DNA of 9,374 nt from Ignavibacteriales bacterium (GTDB lineage: Bacteria; Bacteroidota; Ignavibacteria; Ignavibacteriales; Ignavibacteriaceae), in assembly GCA_003142915.1 (NCBI GenBank), contig PLNZ01000358.1, positions 5,189 through 14,562 on the forward strand, read 5' to 3'. The notes under the pieces are model-generated. The model saw only the letters and a program-made list of their open reading frames with translations, was not told where the DNA came from and did no database searches. The translations under genes were made by a program, and so were the position numbers. Positions 1 to 6,679 of the stretch are shown in pieces; positions within the stretch are counted from its first letter, which is position 1, and every line of letters begins with the position of its first letter.

Positions 1-875
1 TTTTTTATTTTAAGTTGAGGAAAATCTTTTGGGTTAAATGTTATTACTTTCCTTTCAGCGGGTCCCAAATAAATTTTTTTAGAGAATTTTATTTTTTCGA
101 TTTCACCAATTAAAATTCCCGAAACATCTTTATTGCTATTATTCAACAATTCAACCAATATTGTGAGTTCTGCACTCTTTAAAGTTTCCGGATTTATTTT
201 ACTTTGAATAAACGGATAATTTATTGATACATCACCGCTAATCAGTAATTTAACATTTCTCCAAATTCCCATGTTGCAATCCGGCGGATTAGGATTCCAA
301 TCGACAAAACCAATGGACGGTTCACCGGGTTTTGGAGGGAAAACTTCAACAGCTAATATGTTTTTCCCTTCTTGCTTAATAATACCGGATACATCAAATT
401 CGAACATACGGTAAACTCCTTGAATACTATCGGAGTTTGCAATTTGCTTACCGTTTAGCCATATATTTGCGCGGTAATTAATACCTTCAAATTTTAATTT
501 TATTGTTTTTCTATTTCCGTCTTTCGGGAGAATAAACCCGGTTCTATACCACCATGACTTTTCAAATTGTTTTGCAGAAATATTTTTTAGGTTATCCCCT
601 ATAAAAACATTTTTGTAGATATTATCATTAACCAATGTTCCCATAACAGTTGAAGGAACCGCAGCGCAGTACCATTTACGTGCGGAATATTTTGATGTTG
701 ATATCAAGGAACCATCGGCTTGAACTTTTTCCGAAGATTGAATGAACCAATTTTTATTTAATTGATATATATATTCCATAGTATTTTTCTGGGAATAAAT
801 TCTAACCGTACAAATCGTCAGGTATAAAATAAAAAAAATATTTATTATGAGTTTTATTTGTCTGAAATTGTTCAT
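1..875 (-). CDS. GH2 glycoside hydrolase, exo-beta-D-glucosaminidase-like, N-terminal part (runs off left edge)
   Basis: An open frame of 291 codons starts at ATG 873-875 and is still open at base 1. An in-frame TGA at 888-890 lies just upstream, so this is the first possible ATG. Residues 1-29 look like a Sec signal peptide (basic start, hydrophobic core, IYSQ near the cleavage site). The only Cys in it has no good lipobox, so the protein is probably periplasmic or secreted. The rest matches the N-terminal jelly-roll sugar-binding domain of GH2: WWYRTGF at 108-114, the FEGINYRANIWLNG strand pair at 129-142, and VDWNPNPPDCNMGIWRNV at 191-208. The last motif resembles the PPDxNMGI(W)R segment I recall from CsxA-type exo-beta-glucosaminidases. 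From about 215 an Ig-like GH2 domain begins. The TIM barrel and both catalytic Glu lie outside the window, so a beta-mannosidase-like activity remains possible. It is the last gene visible in the operon, 66 bases after the chitinase, with no clear ribosome binding site. An exo-glucosaminidase would release GlcN from chitosan oligomers. Confidence 0.82.
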   Translation of the reverse strand, partial: MNNFRQIKLIINIFFILYLTICTVRIYSQKNTMEYIYQLNKNWFIQSSEKVQADGSLISTSKYSARKWYCAAVPSTVMGTLVNDNIYKNVFIGDNLKNISAKQFEKSWWYRTGFILPKDGNRKTIKLKFEGINYRANIWLNGKQIANSDSIQGVYRMFEFDVSGIIKQEGKNILAVEVFPPKPGEPSIGFVDWNPNPPDCNMGIWRNVKLLISGDVSINYPFIQSKINPETLKSAELTILVELLNNSNKDVSGILIGEIEKIKFSKKIYLGPAERKVITFNPKDFPQLKIK

Positions 876-941
876 ACCAGTGTCATATCATATTCTAACG
901 GGCTTTGCAAATAATGAGACAAGAAATATTGCACTCATACG

Positions 942-2531
942 TTAATAAATATTAATGGTTACTTCCTTAGAAGTTTTTCTATTTCCGTTTTCATCGATAG
1001 CAGTGGCTTTTATTTTATGGCGGCCCCTTGGTATATTAAACCATACCCAATCAAAGGGAGCCTTTGTATCATATCCCAGAAAAACATTATCACCAAAAAA
1101 ATCAACTTTTATTACTGAATTTCCTTTATCAATTTCGCTTGTATTAATAATTATATTGGAGCCTGTTGAAAAAGTATCAGCGATTTTAGGCTGCGTTATT
1201 TTAATTGATGGATAACTTTTACCGGGATGAGTTTTATTAATTTTAATATCCTGCATATTGCGGGTATAAATAGTATGCACAAGAGTACCTATAGAATCAT
1301 CTTCACTTATCTCCCAGAACATAATTCCGCGAAGATTGTATGCAACTACATAACGTGATTTCAAAGCAATTGATTTCTGATCATCGAAAGTCCAAAATAT
1401 TTTTTTCCCCGGATTATATAACCATGGCGCCATGGCCAAACAGTCCCAATTGTATTTATAACCATTTGATTCAAGCATACAAAGATTTGTAAAATTACCG
1501 GGATTATTTTCTAAAGCTCCGGCAGAATCTGTTCCGGTTTGATATAAACCATTATTAGTGGAATCAACATTGAACCAACACTTCCCGTAAAAAGCTGCGC
1601 CGGGAACAAGCTTTTTACTGTTCACCCCCAATGAATCAATAAAATATTTTACTGTTTTATTAAAAGAAAGCTTAGCTCCGTTATCCGTAGTATCATTTGG
1701 AGATGAAAGAAGGTTGGTGTGATGAGCAGTTGCCTTATCCCAGTTGCCGTGAAAATCATATGTCATTAAGTTAAACCAGTCTAAATATTTCTGAATGTTC
1801 TTTATGTCAAAATTATCCAAATTTGGTTTGTCGGCAGCTACTGCGGCTGTTAAAATTAATTCCGGATTTATTTCATCTAATTTTTCCCTGAACAATGCCA
1901 ACAGCTTCGTTAAATTTTCTTTATCGTTTGCATTATTATGAGTTCCCTCCGAACCCCCTTTAACAGGAAATTCCCAATCAATATCAAACCCGTCAAAAAT
2001 ACCTGCAGCGATTCCTTTTCTACTGCCTGTACTATTTTTAGAAAGGTTCCCGAGTATAAACTTATTAATGCAATCATCGACAAATATATTCCTTGATTCG
2101 GCAGTAAGCGCAGCATCGGAATAAAATGTTGAACCACCCCATCCTCCAATAGATAATAAAACTTTTAAATTGGGATATTCTGCTTTTAATTTTTTCAATT
2201 GGTTAAATTGACCTTTTAAAGGCCGGGTTGAATCATCCGGAATTCCGTCAATACTCATATCTGCCGAATAAGACTGCTGGTAATCTACGTTAGGGTTCAA
2301 ATGCTTTAACACAATATTCTTAGCAGAGTCAGGAGCTGGTACAGCAAACGCATAAATCAATACCGTTATTTTATCAGCCGAGCCGGATATCTTTAAATTC
2401 TTCACTAAATAATTCTGATGCAGAGCTCCCCATGAGGGATAATATGCAACAATCTCTCTCTTCTGCCCTATCAAGTATATTTGAGATGAAAATATTATCA
2501 GTAAAAAGATTTTAATGAACTTAATAGACAT
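942..2531 (-). CDS. Exported GH18 chitinase with C-terminal Ig-like domain
   Basis: This is an endo- or exo-chitinase hydrolysing beta-1,4 GlcNAc bonds by substrate-assisted retention. Residues 1-22 form a signal peptide with no lipobox. The GH18 TIM barrel spans about 26-415: start strand VAYYPSWG (28-35), SIGGWGG (127-133), catalytic DGFDIDWE at 180-187 with all of D180, D183, D185 and acid/base E187 present, MTYDFHGNW (256-264), and terminal GIMFWE (402-407) with the substrate-stacking Trp406. Between about 317 and 395 there is an insertion with PWLYNP and FWTFDD that resembles the alpha+beta insertion of subfamily A. Such enzymes have deep clefts and often release (GlcNAc)2. Residues about 442-529 form an Ig-like domain (VDFFGDNVFLGYDTKAPFDWVW) of the bacterial Ig-like type often attached to glycosidases. 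No recognisable chitin-binding module and no T9SS sorting tail are seen, so a periplasmic location is likely. A GAGG sequence at 2536-2539 lies 4 bases before the ATG. It starts 28 bases after the phosphorylase stop codon. Confidence 0.93.
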   Translation of the reverse strand: MSIKFIKIFLLIIFSSQIYLIGQKREIVAYYPSWGALHQNYLVKNLKISGSADKITVLIYAFAVPAPDSAKNIVLKHLNPNVDYQQSYSADMSIDGIPDDSTRPLKGQFNQLKKLKAEYPNLKVLLSIGGWGGSTFYSDAALTAESRNIFVDDCINKFILGNLSKNSTGSRKGIAAGIFDGFDIDWEFPVKGGSEGTHNNANDKENLTKLLALFREKLDEINPELILTAAVAADKPNLDNFDIKNIQKYLDWFNLMTYDFHGNWDKATAHHTNLLSSPNDTTDNGAKLSFNKTVKYFIDSLGVNSKKLVPGAAFYGKCWFNVDSTNNGLYQTGTDSAGALENNPGNFTNLCMLESNGYKYNWDCLAMAPWLYNPGKKIFWTFDDQKSIALKSRYVVAYNLRGIMFWEISEDDSIGTLVHTIYTRNMQDIKINKTHPGKSYPSIKITQPKIADTFSTGSNIIINTSEIDKGNSVIKVDFFGDNVFLGYDTKAPFDWVWFNIPRGRHKIKATAIDENGNRKTSKEVTINIY

Positions 2532-2559
2532 AAATCCTCATTTAGATCTGATTAATAAT

Positions 2560-4962
2560 TTACTTCCCCATTATAACTTCAACTTCGTTCACAGTACCTG
2601 CGCCTTGAATTGGAATAACACCATTTACGTGTTCTCCGTTTAGTAAAATTGATTTAACTCCTTTTTCAATTCCTTCGGGATTTTTTACTTTGATATTATA
2701 AATTGCATTGCGCCATTTTCTTACAACCTCGAAGCCGTTCCAATTTGAAGGAATACAGGGATCAATTTCCAATCCTTTATAAGTAGGACGAATTCCAAGA
2801 ATATATTTTGTTACTGCGATATAAAACCATGCTGCAGTCCCCGTAAGCCAGGGATGCCTTGCTCTTCCATATGCAGTATGATCTTTTCCCATTATAAATT
2901 GGCAATAAGAATATGGTTCAGCCTGTCTGATTTCAATTATATCATTTTGGTTATAAGGTAATATTGCATCATAAAATTTCATGGCGATATTACCGTGGCC
3001 TAATTTACATTCAGCAATTACCGCCCAGGGATTAGGATGACTAAATATTGAAGCGTTCTCTTTGATGCCTTTATAAACGCGTGTTATATAGCCTATATCG
3101 TCATTTGGTTTTGAATAAGCAGGCAGAACTAAATGAATTCCATATTGAGAATATAAATTCTTATCAACTGCATCCATACACTTCTCAGCGCGTTCATCCG
3201 AAGCTACGCTGGAATAAATCGCCCAACTTTGAGAATTCAAAAATATTTTTCCTTCTTCGCTTTGGTTAGTACCAATTTTAATTCCTTTTTTTGTAAATCC
3301 TCTTATATACCATTCGCCATCCCAAAGTTCTTTTTCGCAAGCTTCTTTTACTCCGGCAGCCATCTGTAAATATTTTTTTACATCATCTACCCTACCTAAT
3401 TGTTCTGCCGATTCAATAAAAATTTTAATCGCCCAATAATGCATAAAGGAAACCATTGCGCTTTCGCCGCCGCCAAGATTTAGACAATCATTCCAATCTG
3501 CGCGCAAGCCCTGACAAATGCCGTTTGCACCAACATATTTAGCTGAAAAGTCTAATATTTTCTTTATGTGTTCGTAGACAGTTCCTTCACCGCCGTCGGC
3601 ATAAGGGATTATCTGATCAAAAAATTCTAATTCGCCGTTCTCAACAACCCATTCACAAATAGAAGCCACAAGCCAGAGGGCATCATCCGAGCAAACATCA
3701 TCCATCCCGTGAACAATTTCGGCAATGCTTGGCGTTGGAACAACGGTTGGAAGTTTTACACCGGGAAGTTTATTTTCTGCCGGTTCAAAAACTTCAGGAT
3801 CAAATAAGTGCAAGCCGTATCCCATGCTTGTATGCCCTTTAAGCAATTGGACTATACGGTATTTTGTTTTTTCAGGATTGCTATGAACTACTCCCATTAC
3901 GTCTTGAGAAGTGTCCCGGTAACCAAGTCCAACTCTTCCTCCGACTTCAATGAATGAACCAAAGCGTGACCATACTACACAGGTTTCAGCCTGATATAGC
4001 GTCCATATATTAATCATTGAATTCAAACCTTGATGCGGAGTTTTACATTGGAATATTGAGGTTTTTTTATGCCAATATTTTTTTAATTCTTCAAAGGCGT
4101 TATCGACGGTCTTTAAATCAGAATATTTTTGCTTAATTGCTTTCCCTTTTTTTTCCCGTGAGCCTACTCCCAACATAAATATCAAACGCGTTTTTTCACC
4201 GGATAGAAGAATAATTTTTTTATGAAGAGAGGCGCAGTGATTTCCGCCCAATTCAGAGCTGTTACTACATTCGCCCTGTTCTACTGCCACCGGGTTTGAT
4301 TCAGTTCTGTAATTGCCTATAAAAGTATCCCGGACGCAATCGTAACTATCAGGGTTAAAATTCGAAGCAAAGAAATTGTAAGTCCAAGGCTCATAGAAAA
4401 AATCGTACTCAATTATTCCGTTGCTATAATTAGATCCGCTTGCATACAAGCTCATTTGTAAATTTTGATTATCTATCTCAACATGGTGAAAAGAAAATTC
4501 AATGTAAGTAAACACACTCAGCTTTCGGGGTCTGTTGCCTGTATTTTTAATTTTAACATCCCACAACTCAACATCATCTTCCAAAGGGATAAAAAGAAGC
4601 TGTTCAGCTTCAATGTCGTCGTACTTACACTGAAATTTTGAATAGGACAAACCGTGACGGCAAATATATTTTGCTTTTGTAAAATCTTTACCTACAGGCT
4701 GCCAGGATATAGTCCAAAATTCTCCTGTTTCGTCGTCCCGTATGTAAACATAATGACCGGGTCGATCTAAAGGAATTCCGTTTTGGCGAAACCGCGTTAC
4801 ACGGTTATGTTCGGTAGATTTATAAAATGAATACCCTCCAGCATTATTCGAAATTACAGTACAAAGATCATTTACACCAAGATAATTAGTCCACGAAACA
4901 GGGATATCAGGCCGGTCAATTACATACTCTTTATTATCATCATCAAAATAACCGTACTGCAT
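2560..4962 (-). CDS. chbP: N,N'-diacetylchitobiose phosphorylase (GH94)
   Basis: This enzyme phosphorolyses (GlcNAc)2 with inversion to alpha-GlcNAc-1-phosphate and GlcNAc. At 800 residues it is full length for the family; the Vibrio enzyme is about 801 as I recall. There is no signal peptide, so it acts in the cytoplasm. The N-terminal beta-sandwich (about 1-270) carries YGYFDDDNKEYVI (3-15), NNAGGYSFY (39-47) and HGLSYSKFQC (103-112). A helical linker leads to an (alpha/alpha)6 barrel (about 305-725) and a C-terminal beta domain. Putative general acid D492 lies in RADWND (487-492), the same number I recall for the Vibrio proteolyticus enzyme. Likely phosphate-site residues are R349 (GYRD), H642 (FSHPNP) and T709 (TGTA). 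SFHHVEIDNQNLQMSLY (157-173) and the NHCASLHK segment (241-248) look like chitobiose rather than cellobiose phosphorylases, so I prefer that specificity. It follows the permease by 31 bases and precedes the chitinase by 28, which suits intracellular use of imported chitinase product. Confidence 0.92.
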   Translation of the reverse strand: MQYGYFDDDNKEYVIDRPDIPVSWTNYLGVNDLCTVISNNAGGYSFYKSTEHNRVTRFRQNGIPLDRPGHYVYIRDDETGEFWTISWQPVGKDFTKAKYICRHGLSYSKFQCKYDDIEAEQLLFIPLEDDVELWDVKIKNTGNRPRKLSVFTYIEFSFHHVEIDNQNLQMSLYASGSNYSNGIIEYDFFYEPWTYNFFASNFNPDSYDCVRDTFIGNYRTESNPVAVEQGECSNSSELGGNHCASLHKKIILLSGEKTRLIFMLGVGSREKKGKAIKQKYSDLKTVDNAFEELKKYWHKKTSIFQCKTPHQGLNSMINIWTLYQAETCVVWSRFGSFIEVGGRVGLGYRDTSQDVMGVVHSNPEKTKYRIVQLLKGHTSMGYGLHLFDPEVFEPAENKLPGVKLPTVVPTPSIAEIVHGMDDVCSDDALWLVASICEWVVENGELEFFDQIIPYADGGEGTVYEHIKKILDFSAKYVGANGICQGLRADWNDCLNLGGGESAMVSFMHYWAIKIFIESAEQLGRVDDVKKYLQMAAGVKEACEKELWDGEWYIRGFTKKGIKIGTNQSEEGKIFLNSQSWAIYSSVASDERAEKCMDAVDKNLYSQYGIHLVLPAYSKPNDDIGYITRVYKGIKENASIFSHPNPWAVIAECKLGHGNIAMKFYDAILPYNQNDIIEIRQAEPYSYCQFIMGKDHTAYGRARHPWLTGTAAWFYIAVTKYILGIRPTYKGLEIDPCIPSNWNGFEVVRKWRNAIYNIKVKNPEGIEKGVKSILLNGEHVNGVIPIQGAGTVNEVEVIMGK

Positions 4963-4968
4963 TAATTG

Positions 4969-4974
4969 CTCCTT
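4969..4974 (-). promoter_or_regulatory. Shine-Dalgarno site of the chitobiose phosphorylase gene
   Basis: The minus strand reads AAGGAG, then six bases, then the ATG at 4960-4962. It fixes the phosphorylase start and shows that this organism uses Shine-Dalgarno initiation, which many Bacteroidia lack. It sits in the 31-base gap after the permease stop codon, so the gene can be translated independently within the operon. Confidence 0.75.
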
Positions 4975-4993
4975 AATTTTAATAAATATATAT

Positions 4994-6274
4994 TCATTTG
5001 GTTGTTTGCTCTTCTTCTATTTCTCTAAATGGTACAAACCATGTTATTAAGAATGAAGGGATGGTTGCTATCATAACCCACAGGAAAAAGTGTTTGTAGC
5101 CAAGGAAGTCGCTTACAAACCCGCTGAGAGCCGAAGGAATCATCAGACCGAGATTCATTATACCTGTGGCAAATGCATAATGCGCCATTTTATATTTTCC
5201 GGGCGCTATTTGCTGCATCATAAATAAAGTTAGACCGATAAACCCGACACCATAGCCGAAATATTCAAATACAACGGCAGTCCCGATTGTAAAAAGACTT
5301 GTAGGCAAGAAAAAAGCGAGGAAGACGTAAACAACAAAAGGAATATTAAAGAAAGCACAAAGAATAAATAACGATTTTCTTAATCCAAGTTTAGAAGTAA
5401 AATACCCCGCGAGAATTGAGCCAAGGATAAATGCAGCCGGAGGAAAAAATCCGTAAATAATTCCTATTTGTGCAGTAGATAATCCAATACCACCTACTGC
5501 CCTGTCGGCTCTTAAGAATAGCGGCACAATCTTCATAGCCTGCCCTTCGGCAAACCTATATAATATGATGAATGCAATTCCCCATGCTATATATTTTTTT
5601 TCAAAGAATGTAATAAATACTTTTCTAAAAGTTGTAAAAGCTTCTTTAGCTGTTTTTATTGTTTCGGAAGTGCCGCCAACCGGAAGCATTTTTGAATGAT
5701 AAAGACTCAACAATACCAATATTACTCCGAATATAGACATCACGATAGTCCATGCCGGAACTAACCCTATAGATTGTTCAAGCTCACCGGCAATAAATAC
5801 AAAAGCTCCCTGTGATAAAACTTTAGCCACATTATAAAATGCTCCCTGCCAGCCGATATATTTGGCTTGTTCCTGGAGATTAAGAACGTTTATATAAACA
5901 CCGTCCGCAGCAATATCGTGTGTAGCGCCGTTAAACGCAATTAAGGCAAAAAATGCCAGAGAGTACCCGAAGAAATTGTGTGTTTGCAATGTTAGAGCCA
6001 ATAAACCGAATGAAATCCCACCGATGAATTGCGTGGCAACAACAAAATATTTTTTTGTTTTGAACATTTCCAGAAACGGACCCCACAAGGGTTTTAATGT
6101 CCAGGGAAAAATAACAAGAGTTGTAAAGAAAGCAATTTGGGCATCGGAAATTTTCATTGCTTTATACATTAAAACGGAGACAACATTGATAACTACAAAC
6201 GGCAATCCTTCGGCAAAATATAATGTAGGGACCCAGAATGCAGGATTTCTTTTCTTCACAACATTAACGGACAT
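4994..6274 (-). CDS. AmpG-like MFS permease, probable chitobiose/chitooligosaccharide importer
   Basis: This is a 426-residue inner-membrane carrier. Twelve hydrophobic segments can be placed at about 12-34, 46-66, 77-96, 101-119, 144-163, 171-191, 229-247, 268-290, 300-322, 326-350, 364-385 and 393-414. The cytoplasmic loop between segments 6 and 7 (about 195-228) is charged, as in the major facilitator superfamily. FAEGLPF (20-26), FPWTLKPLWGP (56-66) and ATHDIAADG (117-125) resemble the AmpG branch, whose founder imports GlcNAc-anhydroMurNAc. That is a beta-1,4 disaccharide similar in shape to chitobiose. The substrate is inferred from its place as first gene before the chitobiose phosphorylase and chitinase. 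A role in muropeptide recycling, or uptake of another disaccharide, cannot be excluded. The start at 6274 is the first reasonable Met and gives a normal N-terminus before segment 1. No clear ribosome binding site precedes it. The operon promoter must lie in 6275-6619, with no recognisable consensus. Confidence 0.85.
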   Translation of the reverse strand: MSVNVVKKRNPAFWVPTLYFAEGLPFVVINVVSVLMYKAMKISDAQIAFFTTLVIFPWTLKPLWGPFLEMFKTKKYFVVATQFIGGISFGLLALTLQTHNFFGYSLAFFALIAFNGATHDIAADGVYINVLNLQEQAKYIGWQGAFYNVAKVLSQGAFVFIAGELEQSIGLVPAWTIVMSIFGVILVLLSLYHSKMLPVGGTSETIKTAKEAFTTFRKVFITFFEKKYIAWGIAFIILYRFAEGQAMKIVPLFLRADRAVGGIGLSTAQIGIIYGFFPPAAFILGSILAGYFTSKLGLRKSLFILCAFFNIPFVVYVFLAFFLPTSLFTIGTAVVFEYFGYGVGFIGLTLFMMQQIAPGKYKMAHYAFATGIMNLGLMIPSALSGFVSDFLGYKHFFLWVMIATIPSFLITWFVPFREIEEEQTTK

Positions 6275-6619
6275 TTTATACTTTCATAAAAGTAAGCTTA
6301 ATTATTACCGGGTATATTTATTATCAGTCTTTCAATTTTTTATTTAGAATAAAATTATTCGTAATAAATTTCGACTGGAGTTAAATAGCTTTTTTAATTA
6401 TTCACCGATTATATTAATTGAGTCAGGTTATGCGAAATTTTTAATGTACTGATATTTTAAATACGCACACACTATTTATTCCGCCCGGCCGGTAGGAAAG
6501 AGGAGTGTTATTATTTAAAATAGTAGCATCTTTATTTTTAGAAATTATGAATAATTAACTTTTTATTTGCACCTTCATTAATAAAAACAATCATCAGGAT
6601 TATGAATTAGGCACTCAAT
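6275..6619. other. AT-rich intergenic region upstream of the chitin operon
   Basis: This stretch separates the permease start from the terminator of the preceding unit, so it must hold the operon promoter. I see no convincing -35/-10 pair and no Bacteroidetes-type TAnnTTTG element, no tRNA or other RNA gene, and no credible small ORF. Two local structures are visible. One is TTTTATT-TAG-AATAAAA, a weak 7-bp AT hairpin near 6337-6354. The other is the imperfect dyad ACTTTcATaaAAGT about 8-20 bases upstream of the permease start, which could be an operator but may be chance in AT-rich DNA. A GC-rich island at 6481-6496 is listed separately. Confidence 0.5.
6481..6496. repeat. GC-rich palindromic island
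   Basis: CCGCCCGGCCGGTAGG stands out in otherwise AT-rich non-coding DNA. It contains the perfect 8-bp palindrome CCGGCCGG at 6485-6492. It resembles the short GC-rich palindromes scattered between genes in some uncultured Bacteroidota genomes, but only one copy is present here, so its repeat status is an inference. Confidence 0.3.
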
Positions 6620-6662
6620 AAAAAGATACCGGGACCGTCCGGAGCCAGTCCCGGTATTTTTT
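6620..6662 (-). terminator. Intrinsic terminator after the T9SS beta-helix gene
   Basis: Perfect 10-bp arms ATACCGGGAC (6626-6635) and GTCCCGGTAT (6648-6657) enclose a 12-base loop. On the minus strand the hairpin is followed by CTTTTTATT; on the plus strand by TTTTTT at 6657-6662, so the structure could stop transcription both ways. It lies 17 bases beyond the stop codon of the T9SS gene (6680-6682) and separates that unit from the chitin operon. No gene reads toward it on the plus strand in this window. Confidence 0.92.
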
Positions 6663-6679
6663 AGTTCACTAAGGAAAAC

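Noticed and set aside
955..1215. 86-codon plus-strand ORF
   Set aside because: It lies wholly opposite the 3' end of the chitinase gene, whose Ig-like domain is well formed, and has no recognisable domain or ribosome binding site.
1910..2149. 79-codon minus-strand ORF
   Set aside because: It is an out-of-frame shadow inside the catalytic core of the chitinase.
3081..3269. 62-codon plus-strand ORF
   Set aside because: It is antisense to the phosphorylase barrel and shows no family features.
2560..4962. Cellobiose phosphorylase as the identity of the GH94 gene
   Set aside because: The family fits, but the N-terminal and NHCASLHK-type segments and the chitinase neighbour favour chitobiose. 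Cellobiose is kept only as a less likely alternative.
5976..6347. 123-codon plus-strand ORF crossing the permease start
   Set aside because: Most of it is antisense to permease transmembrane segments and the product has no coherent domain. Transcription in the region is otherwise all on the minus strand.
6275..6430. TTGAAA (minus strand) as a -35 element for the chitin operon
   Set aside because: No -10-like hexamer lies 16-18 bases downstream, and no Bacteroidetes TAnnTTTG motif is present, so I did not call a promoter.
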